From: Marilutibacter aestuarii
GTDB taxonomy: Bacteria > Pseudomonadota > Gammaproteobacteria > Xanthomonadales > Xanthomonadaceae
Assembly: GCF_006546775.1 (NCBI RefSeq)
Contig: NZ_VICE01000066.1
Coordinates: forward strand, 31,764 to 95,763
DNA length: 64,000 nucleotides
Direction of reading: 5' to 3'
In this document: one piece after another, positions 1-10,055 of the stretch
How the letters are laid out: each line of letters begins with the position of its first letter
Numbering within the stretch: the first letter of the stretch is position 1
The notes under the pieces: generated by a model
What the model saw: only the letters and a program-made list of their open reading frames with translations
Databases searched by the model: none
What the model was told of the DNA's origin: nothing
Program-made: the position numbers and the translations under genes

Positions 1-419
1 GGTCGGATCAGCTGCGTGCGCAACGGATCGGGCGCACCCTCGCCGGCACGGGCGAGCCGGAGCGGTCCGGGCGCCGGGCGCATCGCCTCGAAGACGCCCG
101 GGGGCAACGCGGAGGCGTGCAACAGGCAGGCGCAGACACAACTGTCGCCGGCGCAGCAGTCGTCGCCGCCGGCATGGCCGGCCTCCGCCGCCGATGTCGG
201 AACGGTGGCGGTCGCGACGGGCGCGGACGCCCCGTCGTCGTGGCAGGGCGCCGATTCGATTGCCGCCATCGCGCCCGACGCGGTCCCCGCATCGACCGCG
301 GTCTCGTGGATACCGCCGTGCACGAACGCCATGCGCACCGACGCCGCAGCGCCACCGGCCCCATTGAGGACCAGCAGCAACGCGACCAGGACACGCAACG
401 CGAACGAACGGAGTGGCAT
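1..419 (-). CDS. copL: CopL-family metal-binding regulatory protein (3' part cut by window edge)
   Basis: Only the N-terminal 139 codons lie in the window; the frame is still open at the left edge. It starts at an ATG at 417-419. Residues 1-25 form a signal peptide with a long hydrophobic run. The rest is rich in potential metal ligands: Cys59-His60, then Cys88, Cys89, Cys94, Cys96 and Cys98 followed by His101. A short exported protein with a CC-x4-C-x-C-x-C cluster is the pattern of CopL, which in xanthomonads is encoded immediately before the copper-resistance genes copA and copB and is needed for their copper-dependent expression. If so, copAB should lie just left of the window. The family call is by pattern recognition; no clear ribosome site is visible. 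Confidence 0.72.
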   Translation of the reverse strand, partial: MPLRSFALRVLVALLLVLNGAGGAAASVRMAFVHGGIHETAVDAGTASGAMAAIESAPCHDDGASAPVATATVPTSAAEAGHAGGDDCCAGDSCVCACLLHASALPPGVFEAMRPAPGPLRLARAGEGAPDPLRTQLIR

Positions 420-539
420 GGGCAAATCGTACGCCAGGACGGGTTAACGGCGCGAATACTGCGCCATGCACGCCGGCCACGGCAACTCTGGAGGGCGCCC
501 GGACTCCGCGCGCCCTGCCCCGTCTAGACGCCAGGCGGG

Positions 540-572
540 AAAAAACAGAAGCCAGCGAAAAGTGGACTTCTG
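540..572 (-). terminator. Rho-independent terminator, leftward
   Basis: Read on the minus strand, CAGAAG (567-572) pairs with CTTCTG (546-551), the stem is extended by CCA/TGG across one bulged base, and it is followed by six T residues (540-545 as A on the plus strand). It sits directly after the tRNA-end-like sequence at 583-618, as terminators usually follow real tRNA genes. No intact gene ends here. Confidence 0.6.
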
Positions 573-582
573 CTTCGTTATA

Positions 583-618
583 TGGCGCTCCCACCGGGAT
601 CCGAGCTCGACCCCCGAC
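583..618 (-). other. Degenerate tRNA 3'-end-like sequence
   Basis: The minus strand ends in GGGAGCGCCA, with a GGGGGTCGA block about 25 bases before it. This resembles the T-arm, acceptor strand and CCA end of a tRNA, and partly matches the 3' end of tRNA-Glu at 2268-2300 (shared TGGCG, CCCAC and GGGAT blocks). The T-arm cannot fold normally because of extra bases and no 5' half is present, so it is not a functional tRNA. It may be a decayed attachment site or a tRNA relic; chance similarity cannot be excluded by eye. Confidence 0.35.
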
Positions 619-818
619 TTTTTTCCCGCTCGGAACCCTCGTCCAAATCGAGCCCAAACGATTGAGAAACAGCGGGTTACGACTCAGGCGAAAACCTCTA
701 TGAACCGTCAAATCATTCAATTCGCAAACTTCACGTGCACGCCTGGGAAGGTCGGCAGACTTGTTGCGTGGCGAGCCCCGCCCTAAGCTCAGCGCAAACG
801 TCCTTGGGAAGGGCTCCC

Positions 819-1913
819 ATGAGAAATTCCTACAGGCCTAGGCGCGGGTCCGTGTCCGGCTTCGCGCGCAAAGGCTACTGCCTGTTTCTGGCCATTTGCA
901 TGGTGCTTGGTGCATGCAAGTCGGACCCATCGGCCAAGGAGTCGTGGAAGGAGATCTACGCGCAAGCGGATCGTGCTTACGCGCAAGGGGACTTCGTTGG
1001 AAGCGTCGCTTTAGCGGACCGAGCCGCGCAGCGGGCGCGTGAGCAACAGGGCGACACCAGCTTGGCCTTTGCCAAAGCGGCGACCCTGGCTGGCGCAGCG
1101 CATTTGGCTCTGGCCCAGTACACCGAAGCCCAGCTCAGTTTCGAGCAGGCGTTGCCGTCCATCGTTTCATCCCCGGGTTCCAGTGCCGAAGACAGATCGA
1201 CGGCCTACAACAATCTCGCCGAGGCGTATCGCGAACAGGGGCGGTACGACCGCGCCCTGACCCTTTATCAACAGGCGCTGGCTTCGGTGGAAGCGGCCTA
1301 TGCCGCCGACTCGCGGGAGGTCGCCGACGCCACGGCTGCATTGGCGCTGGCTTATCACAGCCAGGGGGAACTTGACCGCGCGGAGGCCTTGTATCGAAGC
1401 GCGCTGGGGATCCTTGATCGCGAAGGCTTCGCCGACAGCGATCTCTCCTCACTGCTCGGCAACATGGCAGACCTCATGTGGAGACTGGATCGACTTGAAG
1501 AGGCCGAAAGTATTGCCCTGCGCGCACTGGCGATCGAGACGCGAGAACTTGGCCCCGAGCATCCCAGCGTCGCTGGCTACTTCAATACCCTTGGTGTCAT
1601 CTACGACCAGGGCAAGCGGTACGACAGGGCACTTGAATCGTATGGGCGCGCTCTCGCGATCCGCCAGGCGGCGCTGGGACCTGACCATCCGTCAGTTGCG
1701 ACCACCCATAGCAACATCGCCGTGACCTGCGAGGCCCTGAAACGCTATGAACAAGCGGAAGCGCACTTCGTCCAGGCGATCAGCATCTTCGAGTCGATTC
1801 CTGCCCGGCAGTCCGACGCGCGAGCAAACAGGCGCGCGCTCGCCGCTATGTATCGAGCGACCAACCGGCCTGCAAAGGCCGAGGCCGTGGAAGCGCCATT
1901 GAGCAAATCGTGA
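819..1913 (+). CDS. Tetratricopeptide-repeat lipoprotein
   Basis: 364 residues. I start at ATG 819 because it follows a good ribosome site (GGGAAGGG, about 8 bases upstream) and places a lipoprotein signal at the N-terminus: basic residues, a hydrophobic stretch, then LGAC with the acylated Cys at position 33. An in-frame start at 735 would bury that signal. From about residue 100 to 330 there are successive helical repeats with the TPR pattern (for example YNNLAEAYREQGRYDRALTLY and NTLGVIYDQGKRYDRALESY), most like the kinesin-light-chain type. TPR arrays bind other proteins; the partner is unknown. The gene stands alone between copL and two tRNA genes, and its codons are less GC-biased than those of its neighbours, which fits acquisition by transfer. 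Confidence 0.82.
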   Translation: MRNSYRPRRGSVSGFARKGYCLFLAICMVLGACKSDPSAKESWKEIYAQADRAYAQGDFVGSVALADRAAQRAREQQGDTSLAFAKAATLAGAAHLALAQYTEAQLSFEQALPSIVSSPGSSAEDRSTAYNNLAEAYREQGRYDRALTLYQQALASVEAAYAADSREVADATAALALAYHSQGELDRAEALYRSALGILDREGFADSDLSSLLGNMADLMWRLDRLEEAESIALRALAIETRELGPEHPSVAGYFNTLGVIYDQGKRYDRALESYGRALAIRQAALGPDHPSVATTHSNIAVTCEALKRYEQAEAHFVQAISIFESIPARQSDARANRRALAAMYRATNRPAKAEAVEAPLSKS

Positions 1914-2223
1914 ACGTCCGTTTGCGATCAAGGCCATGCACCTGCCCCGGCAACATGGGGACGGAACGCCGCGTCTGAGCGGGCGCATCTTCACGGAGCG
2001 AGTTGTCACCGCTCGCCTCAACTTGGCGGCAATGAACTTCGCACGAGGATCAAAGGCCTCGCGCGCGCGGAAGCGATCACCTGGCGTCGGGACTCGGGTG
2101 GCATCCGGGGGGCGATGCGCGCCCACGCCATGCGCCTCGCTCCTGCAACGACCGCCAGTAGAGGCATCCGGCACTGTGCGTGCAAGAACACCGGCGAAGA
2201 ATCGAGTCGCCAGCCCCGAATGC
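1914..2223. other. Gene-free interval after the TPR gene
   Basis: I see no gene here. Short frames run through on both strands but none has a ribosome site, a recognisable domain or a bounded end outside the tRNA. No strong terminator follows the TPR gene; the only clear one nearby belongs to the leftward tRNA-Glu. Confidence 0.5.
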
Positions 2224-2253
2224 AAAAGAAAAAAGCCCTGACGAATCAGGGCT
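2224..2253 (-). terminator. Rho-independent terminator of the tRNA pair
   Basis: Minus-strand stem AGCCCTGA / TCAGGGCT (2246-2253 with 2234-2241) with a four-base TTCG loop, followed by a long T-rich tract (2224-2233 as A on the plus strand). It lies 14 bases past the CCA end of tRNA-Glu and should end the tRNA-Ala / tRNA-Glu transcript. Confidence 0.88.
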
Positions 2254-2267
2254 TTATCTTTTTTGTT

Positions 2268-2343
2268 TGGCGTCCCCACGGGGATTCGAACCCCGGTCGC
2301 AACCGTGAAAGGGTTGTGTCCTAGGCCTCTAGACGATGGGGAC
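2268..2343 (-). tRNA. tRNA-Glu (anticodon UUC)
   Basis: 76 bases with the CCA end encoded. The acceptor stem GTCCCCA pairs with TGGGGAC, the anticodon stem-loop reads CCCTTTCACGG with UUC as the anticodon, and the T-arm is GGGGTTCGAATCCCC. It lies 38 bases downstream of tRNA-Ala on the same strand, so the two are probably one transcript, and is followed by a strong terminator. tRNA 3' ends are common sites of element integration, which matters for the odd DNA just beyond it. Confidence 0.97.
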
Positions 2344-2381
2344 GAGGTGCTGCTTTAGAGGTACTTCTATTTCCAGGAAAG

Positions 2382-2457
<76 letters not shown>

Positions 2458-2501
2458 ACGTGCTGGAAAGACGGCTATGTTAGGGGCCGTTTTCGAAGTC
2501 G

Positions 2502-2996
2502 TCAAGCGGTTTTGATGACTTCTTCCGAAACAATTTCCGGCCCCCGCAACGTCGCGATGCCGTGGCCGCGTTCGCCCAGGTATTCGAGCCATTTGCCGAG
2601 GAAGGTGTTCATCCGCATGCGATGCCCGATGACCTCGGCCGGCGGCGGATACAGGCCGATCACGTCCTGCCAGCGCCGTCCGATGTAACAGTGCGTGGCC
2701 TCGAGCTGGCGGGTGTCGTGGTAGACGCGCAGCCATGCCGAAGGATCGGGCTCGCCGGTCACCGGGTCGGGCATCGCGTAGGTCAGGCGCAGCTCGGTCG
2801 TGTAGCGGTGCTGCTCGATCACGTCCAGGCACAGGTCCAGGCCGTCGCCCACCGATGAGCGATGCCGGCCCAGGCCCAGCCGGGCCGGCGCGAACAGGCG
2901 CTGGAAGCGCCCGTGGTTCTCGCCATAGAGCCCCATCAGCCAACCGAATCGGTTGAGGCGCGGCAGGCGTTCGGCGGTGGCGGCAAGCATCGGCAT
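2502..2996 (-). CDS. DUF1249 (YqiB-like) family protein
   Basis: 164 residues from the ATG at 2994-2996 (a second ATG two codons on is possible). The N-terminal part, with FGWLMGLYGENHGRFQRLF, the central THCYIGRRWQDVIGLYPPP segment and the C-terminal MNTFLGKWLEYLGERGH segment, are recognisable hallmarks of DUF1249, a family of small soluble cytoplasmic proteins in gammaproteobacteria including E. coli YqiB. Its function is not established. It has no signal peptide or membrane segment. The longer frame to 3059 adds a non-conserved basic stretch, so I use the inner start. It lies 115 bases downstream of ppsR on the same strand but is not obviously linked to it in function. Confidence 0.82.
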   Translation of the reverse strand: MPMLAATAERLPRLNRFGWLMGLYGENHGRFQRLFAPARLGLGRHRSSVGDGLDLCLDVIEQHRYTTELRLTYAMPDPVTGEPDPSAWLRVYHDTRQLEATHCYIGRRWQDVIGLYPPPAEVIGHRMRMNTFLGKWLEYLGERGHGIATLRGPEIVSEEVIKTA

Positions 2997-3110
2997 GGCT
3001 TCGATCCTACACGGGCAACGGCGCCCGCGGCAGCGTTGACCGCGGCCGCCGTCGGGCATACCTTCAGGATTCAGCCCGCTCGAATGGGCACGCCGTCGGA
3101 CCGCCCCGCC

Positions 3111-3929
3111 TCAGAACATCTCGCGGCGGATGCCCAGGGTCGAGAGGACCTTGCTGGAGATTTCCTCGATCGAGGTATGGGTGGTGCTCAAGGTGGGAAT
3201 CCGTTCTGCGCGGAACATCATCTCCGCAGCGGCCACCTCGCGCTTGCAGGTCTCCAGGCGCGCATAGCGCGAATCGGGGCGCCGCTCCTGGCGGATCTGC
3301 TGCAGGCGCACCGGGTCGATGGTCAGGCCGAACAGCTTGTTGCGGTACGGGCGCAGGCGCGGCGGCAGGCGGTCGTGCTCCAGGTCCTCCTCGGTCAGCG
3401 GATAGTTCGCCGCCCGGATGCCGTAGTGCAGCGCCAGGTAGACGCAGGTCGGCGTCTTGCCGGCCCGCGACACCGCCACCAGGATCAGGTCGGCCTCGGC
3501 GTAGTCGATGCTGGCGCCGTCGTCGTGGGTCAACGCGTAATTCATCGCGTTGATGCGCCGGTGATAAGTCTCGAAGTCGACCAGGCCGTGGGCCTGCCCG
3601 ACCGCGTGGCGGCGGGTCTCGCCGAATTCCTCTTCCAGCGGCGCGATGAACGGGGCGAAGACGTCCAGCAGCAGGCCGCCGCTCTCCTCGAGCACCGCGC
3701 TGACCTTGTTGTCGACGCAGGAATTGATGATCACCGGACGCACGCCGTGCATCTCGGCCGCCTTGCGGATGCGCTCGGAGGCTTCACGGGCGCGCTCGAC
3801 GCTGTCGACGAAGGAGATGCGCTCGCTGACGAAGCGGGTCTCCTGGAACTGGGTCAACAGGGTGTGGCCGATGGTCTCGGCGGTGATGCCGGTGCCGTCG
3901 GAAATATAGAAAACCGGTCGCAAACCCAT
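3111..3929 (-). CDS. ppsR: PEP synthase regulatory protein (bifunctional kinase/pyrophosphorylase)
   Basis: 272 residues, matching the family length of about 275. PpsR is a DUF299 enzyme: it inactivates PEP synthase by ADP-dependent phosphorylation of a threonine and reactivates it by Pi-dependent dephosphorylation. The start at ATG 3929 gives the family N-terminus [18 protein letters not shown], with the SDGTG motif at residues 10-14; the longer frame to 4193 runs into ppsA and was rejected. The nucleotide-binding loop is in the VSRAGKTPT segment in the middle of the protein. It is divergent from ppsA, its target, with 160 bases between the two start codons, so their promoters are back to back. 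Enzyme and regulator side by side strongly support both calls. Confidence 0.96.
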   Translation of the reverse strand: MGLRPVFYISDGTGITAETIGHTLLTQFQETRFVSERISFVDSVERAREASERIRKAAEMHGVRPVIINSCVDNKVSAVLEESGGLLLDVFAPFIAPLEEEFGETRRHAVGQAHGLVDFETYHRRINAMNYALTHDDGASIDYAEADLILVAVSRAGKTPTCVYLALHYGIRAANYPLTEEDLEHDRLPPRLRPYRNKLFGLTIDPVRLQQIRQERRPDSRYARLETCKREVAAAEMMFRAERIPTLSTTHTSIEEISSKVLSTLGIRREMF

Positions 3930-4089
3930 GCCTGGCTCCCCCGGAGAATGCCGTGCCCATACGAAAAAGCCCGCCGGATCAACCTTGTAAGCGCCCGGCG
4001 CACAGGCGATCATAGCGGCTTGTCCGCGGGACATGTGCGCCCGCCCCGCCCCAGCCCCGATCGTTGCGCCGTACCAGGAGTCCCCCGTC

Positions 4090-6471
<2,382 letters not shown>

Positions 6472-6483
6472 AGCGGTGGCATG

Positions 6484-6522
6484 ACGTTACGCTAACGTGC
6501 CGGTCTATATGCTTGCCGGCAC
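6484..6522. repeat. Two small inverted repeats downstream of ppsA
   Basis: ACGTTA-CGC-TAACGT (6484-6498) overlaps by two bases with GTGCCGG (6497-6503) ... CCGGCAC (6516-6522). Neither is followed by a T tract. They precede the stronger hairpin at 6527-6551, so the ppsA-mscS interval can fold into three consecutive hairpins. Confidence 0.55.
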
Positions 6523-6526
6523 AACC

Positions 6527-6551
6527 AGAGCCCCGCATCAAGCGGGGCTCT
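6527..6551 (+). terminator. Strong hairpin, probable ppsA terminator
   Basis: Perfect 10-base-pair stem AGAGCCCCGC / GCGGGGCTCT with a five-base loop. The following GCATTTGAAG is only weakly T-rich, so termination may be partial. It lies 26 bases before the mscS start codon and so may also form in the mscS leader. Confidence 0.65.
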
Positions 6552-6577
6552 GCATTTGAAGAATCCGGAGATGGCGA

Positions 6578-7483
6578 ATGGATTGGTTCAACGACCTTGA
6601 ATCGACGCAGGTGACCGCGTTCCTGGTGACCTGGGGGATGAAACTGCTCTGGGCCCTGCTGATCTTCGTGATCGGCATGCGCCTGGTGAAATGGGTGGCC
6701 GGCCTGGCCGAAAAGGGGCTTTCGCGCGCCCAGGTCGAGCCGACCGCGGTGATGTTCCTGCGCAAGGTGGCCTACGTGGCGCTGCTGGTGCTGCTGGCGC
6801 TCACCTCGTTGAGCATCCTCGGCGTACCGATGACCTCGGCCTTCGCCCTGCTCGGCGCGGCGGGCCTGGCGGTCGGCCTGGCGCTGAAGGATTCGCTGTC
6901 GAACATCGCCTCGGGCGTGATGCTGGTGACGCTCAAGCCGTTCAAGGTCGGCGACGTGGTCACGATCAACGGCGAGACCGGCAAGGTCGAGTCGATCAGC
7001 ATCTTCCAGACCCGGCTGCGCGGTCCGGACAACAACACCATCGTGCTGCCCAACAGCCTGATCACGACCGACTCGATCATCAACCTCACCCCGGACGTCA
7101 TGCGCCGCGTCGAGATCGTGATCGGCATCGGCTACGGCGACGACATCGACGAGGCGCGCAGGATCGCGCTGGAACTCATGAACGGCGACGAGCGCGTGCT
7201 TCCCGAGCCGGCGCCCGACGTGCTCGTCTACGGACTGGGCGACAACAGCGTCAACCTGGGCATCCGCTGCCACGTCGGCAATGCCGACTACTTCGTCACC
7301 AAGTGCGAGCTGACGGAGTGGATCAAGAAGGGCTTCGACCAGGCCGGCGTCAGCATCCCCTTCCCGCAACGCGACGTGCACATGTACCACCACCTCGATG
7401 GCAAGGTGGTCGAGGGAGCGCCGCTGCCGCCGGGCGTCCAGGAGCGCCTGGCCGCGCCTTCGGACCCGGGCGCCGGCGCTTAG
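6578..7483 (+). CDS. mscS: Small-conductance mechanosensitive channel, MscS family
   Basis: 301 residues, close to the 286 of E. coli MscS. Inner-membrane channel that opens under membrane tension and releases solutes during hypo-osmotic shock. Three hydrophobic segments lie in the first 120 residues; the third carries the pore-helix pattern FALLGAAGLAVGLALKDSLS with alternating Gly and Ala, nearly identical to the family signature. The beta domain follows (FKVGDVVTINGETGKVESI) and then the cytoplasmic vestibule. The tail from about residue 265 is more variable and Pro-rich. Weak ribosome site GGAG 11 bases upstream. Alone in its transcript, convergent with orn. Confidence 0.93.
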   Translation: MDWFNDLESTQVTAFLVTWGMKLLWALLIFVIGMRLVKWVAGLAEKGLSRAQVEPTAVMFLRKVAYVALLVLLALTSLSILGVPMTSAFALLGAAGLAVGLALKDSLSNIASGVMLVTLKPFKVGDVVTINGETGKVESISIFQTRLRGPDNNTIVLPNSLITTDSIINLTPDVMRRVEIVIGIGYGDDIDEARRIALELMNGDERVLPEPAPDVLVYGLGDNSVNLGIRCHVGNADYFVTKCELTEWIKKGFDQAGVSIPFPQRDVHMYHHLDGKVVEGAPLPPGVQERLAAPSDPGAGA

Positions 7484-7520
7484 GTCCGCGCCCCGGTTTC
7501 ACGCGCTACCGCGGCGTCGC

Positions 7521-8093
7521 TCAGGCGCCGTCGATGCCCGACAGGCGGCCCATGAAACCGCGATAGTGGCGCAGCTCGGCGATGGAGTCGTGGACGTCGC
7601 TCAGGGCGGTGTGGCGCGCCTGCTTCTGCACGCCCGACAGCACGCTGGGCGCCCAGCGTCGAGCAAGCTCCTTGATCGTGCTCACGTCCAGGTTGCGGTA
7701 GTGGAAGTGGCGCTCGACCGCCGGCATCAGGCGGTGAAGGAACCGCCGGTCCTGGCAGATGGAATTGCCGCACATCGGCGAGGTGCCCGCCGACACCCAC
7801 TCCTGCAGGAAGGCGAGCGTGCGCGACTCGGCCTCGGCCATGTCCACGCCGCTCTCGACCACGCGCTTCCACAGGCCGGAGCCGCCGTGCTGCCGACGGT
7901 TCCAGTCGTCCATCGCCTGGAGACGTGCCTCGCTGTGGCGGATCGCCAGCTCGGGTCCCTCGGCCAGGATCTCCAGGTTCGCATCGGTCACCAGCGTCGC
8001 GATCTCGAGGATCGAGTCGGTGTCGGTGTCCAGCCCGGTCATTTCCAGGTCGATCCAGATGAGCCGGTCGCCCTTCCCTGTCTTCGTCGTCAT
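7521..8093 (-). CDS. orn: Oligoribonuclease
   Basis: 190 residues, a normal length for this essential 3'-5' exonuclease that degrades very short RNAs, including the pGpG left from cyclic-di-GMP turnover. It belongs to the DEDDh family: Asp15 and Glu17 in IDLEMTG, the middle Asp in the NSICQDRRF segment, and the C-terminal His and Asp in [15 protein letters not shown] start at ATG 8093, which gives the usual short N-terminus; the upstream extension to 8597 is antisense to the DUF2721 gene. It lies convergent to mscS (37 bases) and divergent from the DUF2721 gene. Confidence 0.96.
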   Translation of the reverse strand: MTTKTGKGDRLIWIDLEMTGLDTDTDSILEIATLVTDANLEILAEGPELAIRHSEARLQAMDDWNRRQHGGSGLWKRVVESGVDMAEAESRTLAFLQEWVSAGTSPMCGNSICQDRRFLHRLMPAVERHFHYRNLDVSTIKELARRWAPSVLSGVQKQARHTALSDVHDSIAELRHYRGFMGRLSGIDGA

Positions 8094-8153
8094 GTCTCGC
8101 CGCTGTTGTCGTCTCGGGGCATGATAGCGGCAACCCCGCCATCGCGTACCGCC

Positions 8154-8633
8154 ATGCTCCAGGACGCCGCCGCCCACTACACCATCCTGACCGCGATGCT
8201 CGCGCCCGCGTTCTTCCTGACCGCCACCGCGTCGCTGCTGATGTCGGCGAACGCGCGCCTGGCCCGCGTGATCGACCGGGCGCGGACGCTCCTGCAGGAA
8301 CTGGAGAGCGCATCCGATGACCAGGAGCTGCGCAGGATCGAAAGCCAGATCGCGATCCAGCGCCGGCGCAGCCGGATCACGCTCTATGGCGGCCAGCTCC
8401 TGTACATCGCCGTCAGCTGCTTCGTCGGCACCAGCCTGACCGTGGCCGCGGACGCTTTCCTGGGCTATCGCTTCGTGTCCGCGCCCACGGCGCTCGCGGC
8501 CCTGGGCGTGACCATGCTGTTGGCTGCGAGCGTGCTGCTCGCCTACGAGTCGACCCTGGCCGTACGCGTGATCAACGACGAAATGGACCACGGCCACGCC
8601 CGCGCGACGGCCCGGCGCAACCGGGGGCGCTGA
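8154..8633 (+). CDS. DUF2721 family membrane protein
   Basis: 159 residues. The start at ATG 8154 makes the first hydrophobic segment begin a few residues in, as is typical of DUF2721, and leaves 60 bases for promoters between this gene and orn; ATG 8121 in the same frame is the alternative. The pattern is a hydrophobic segment ([16 protein letters not shown]), the conserved [14 protein letters not shown] motif, a charged linker, then two further hydrophobic segments near residues 80-130. This family is widespread in proteobacteria with no known function. No partner genes are evident; it ends one base before the stop codon of the convergent methyltransferase gene. Confidence 0.8.
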   Translation: MLQDAAAHYTILTAMLAPAFFLTATASLLMSANARLARVIDRARTLLQELESASDDQELRRIESQIAIQRRRSRITLYGGQLLYIAVSCFVGTSLTVAADAFLGYRFVSAPTALAALGVTMLLAASVLLAYESTLAVRVINDEMDHGHARATARRNRGR

Positions 8634-9860
8634 TCAGGCGGCGCCTTTCGACGCGTCGATGGCGACCTGGTCATGGCGCCATAGCGCCTCGAAGAAGGCG
8701 CGCGGCCCCGCAGGCGCAGGCGAGCCCGCCATGCTGGCGATCTCGCCGATCGTGCGCTGACCGTCGATCGCTTCGAGCATCCGCGCCTCCTCCGGCCCGA
8801 CTGGAAGGACGATGTCGTGGAAGCGGTGGCTGCGATTGAACAGTACGCCCACTGCGCCCGGCGGCACCTGCTCGCGTTCGCAGGCGGTCGCCGGCAGCCT
8901 GATCGGCACGTAACCCATCCAGTCTTCCCCCTGGAAATCGACCGGGTGGCCTGCCTCCTCGTCGTCCCGCCCGAGTACGACGCTATGGGTGGCCATCGCG
9001 CCGCGCCAGAGCTCCATCGCGGCGAATTGCGCCTGGGGCGGCAGCGCGCGGACCCGGGCGGCGTGGGACGTCCTTGCCATCGCACCGCAGTGCGGCAGAT
9101 AGGGCGCCTGGCGGTACCACCGGCGGAATGCAAGGCCGGACGCCGCGATGAGCTCGAACAGCTGCGGCACGCTGTAGGCCCGGTCGCGTGGATTGAGCAA
9201 GGCATCGGCCAGCGCATCGCGATCCAGGAAATCGCGCGACTGGCCGAGCACGGCCATCAGCGGGTGCTGCCAGGGCAGCGCCTCGACGACCTCGACCAGT
9301 CCGTCGATCTCTTCGGCCGACGTCCCGATGCCCAGCTGGCGGCAGTACGCCTGCAACAGGTAGATGCCCGTGCGGCCATGGGGCGCATAGACCATCAGGT
9401 AGAGCGCCCCGCCCGGCTTCAGCACCGACCTCAGCGCGCGCAGGCCAAGCCCGGGGTCGGCGAGATGGTGAAGTACACCCGTGCAGACGATGAGGTCGAA
9501 CTGGCGGCCGGACTGGCCGACGTCCTCGATCGCGCGCATCTCGGTCTCGAGGTTGTCCAGCGCGTATCGCTGTTTCAGCCGCCGGGTCTCTTCGAGGCTC
9601 GTCGCACTGACATCGATCCCGGTGACGCGCGACCCGGGCCAGCAGATCGCATGCCGCGCCGCCTGCGAGGTGCCGCAACCGGCGACGAGGATGTCGAACT
9701 CCGCCCGGAAGGGGCGGTCGGGCCAGAACAGGTGGAATTCAGACCTGCTACGGCCGGGGTCTCGCCAGCGCTCGCGCACGCGGTCGAGGTCGGGGACCGG
9801 CGGCGGATAAGGATGCGCGTTGTAGAACGCCCGGATCGGATCTGTGGATGCTGGGTCCAA
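8634..9860 (-). CDS. Class I SAM-dependent methyltransferase
   Basis: 408 residues from a TTG start at 9858-9860, the longest frame available; it keeps the motif DPIRAFYNAHPYPPP near the N-terminus, typical of this group, but there is no good ribosome site. The SAM-binding motif I is at residues 57-65 (ILVAGCGTS), followed by the acidic IDVSATSLEETR strand and the LIVCTGVLHHLADP motif. The region after about residue 250 is an additional domain of unknown role ending with a helical segment around EARMLEAIDGQRTIGEIA. The substrate cannot be inferred. Convergent with the DUF2721 gene and 195 bases downstream of the sulfatase on the same strand. Confidence 0.8.
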   Translation of the reverse strand: MDPASTDPIRAFYNAHPYPPPVPDLDRVRERWRDPGRSRSEFHLFWPDRPFRAEFDILVAGCGTSQAARHAICWPGSRVTGIDVSATSLEETRRLKQRYALDNLETEMRAIEDVGQSGRQFDLIVCTGVLHHLADPGLGLRALRSVLKPGGALYLMVYAPHGRTGIYLLQAYCRQLGIGTSAEEIDGLVEVVEALPWQHPLMAVLGQSRDFLDRDALADALLNPRDRAYSVPQLFELIAASGLAFRRWYRQAPYLPHCGAMARTSHAARVRALPPQAQFAAMELWRGAMATHSVVLGRDDEEAGHPVDFQGEDWMGYVPIRLPATACEREQVPPGAVGVLFNRSHRFHDIVLPVGPEEARMLEAIDGQRTIGEIASMAGSPAPAGPRAFFEALWRHDQVAIDASKGAA

Positions 9861-10055
9861 GGGGATACGCCGCGAAGGAGACAGGGCTCATGCCGTGGCA
9901 GGCAGGATCGCTGCGGGGCCGCGTCGGCGTCAATGCGGCGGCGCACCGCCGCAGGGCATCGACGCCCTGCGCTGGAGGGCGCCAGGGGGCGAGGAACCGG
10001 GCGCCCTGCCCGATCCCCGCCCCGCGTGCCGGAACGCCGCGGCGGGCAGGCCCGG

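Larger units (their letters stand above)
420..818. other. Gene-free interval between copL and the TPR lipoprotein gene
   Basis: About 400 bases with no convincing gene. It must hold the copL promoter (leftward) and the promoter of the TPR gene (rightward). The middle (about 540-620) carries a minus-strand terminator and a sequence resembling a tRNA 3' end, listed separately. From about 600 to 760 the base composition is noticeably less GC-rich than the surroundings, consistent with imported or decayed DNA. Short open frames here have no recognisable product. Confidence 0.6.

Noticed and set aside
583..618. A functional tRNA gene at the tRNA-end-like sequence
   Set aside because: No 5' half, no anticodon arm and an unfoldable T-arm; only the CCA-end resemblance remains.
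735..818. Upstream ATG of the TPR lipoprotein gene
   Set aside because: It places the lipoprotein signal in the interior and has no ribosome site; the ATG at 819 has both.
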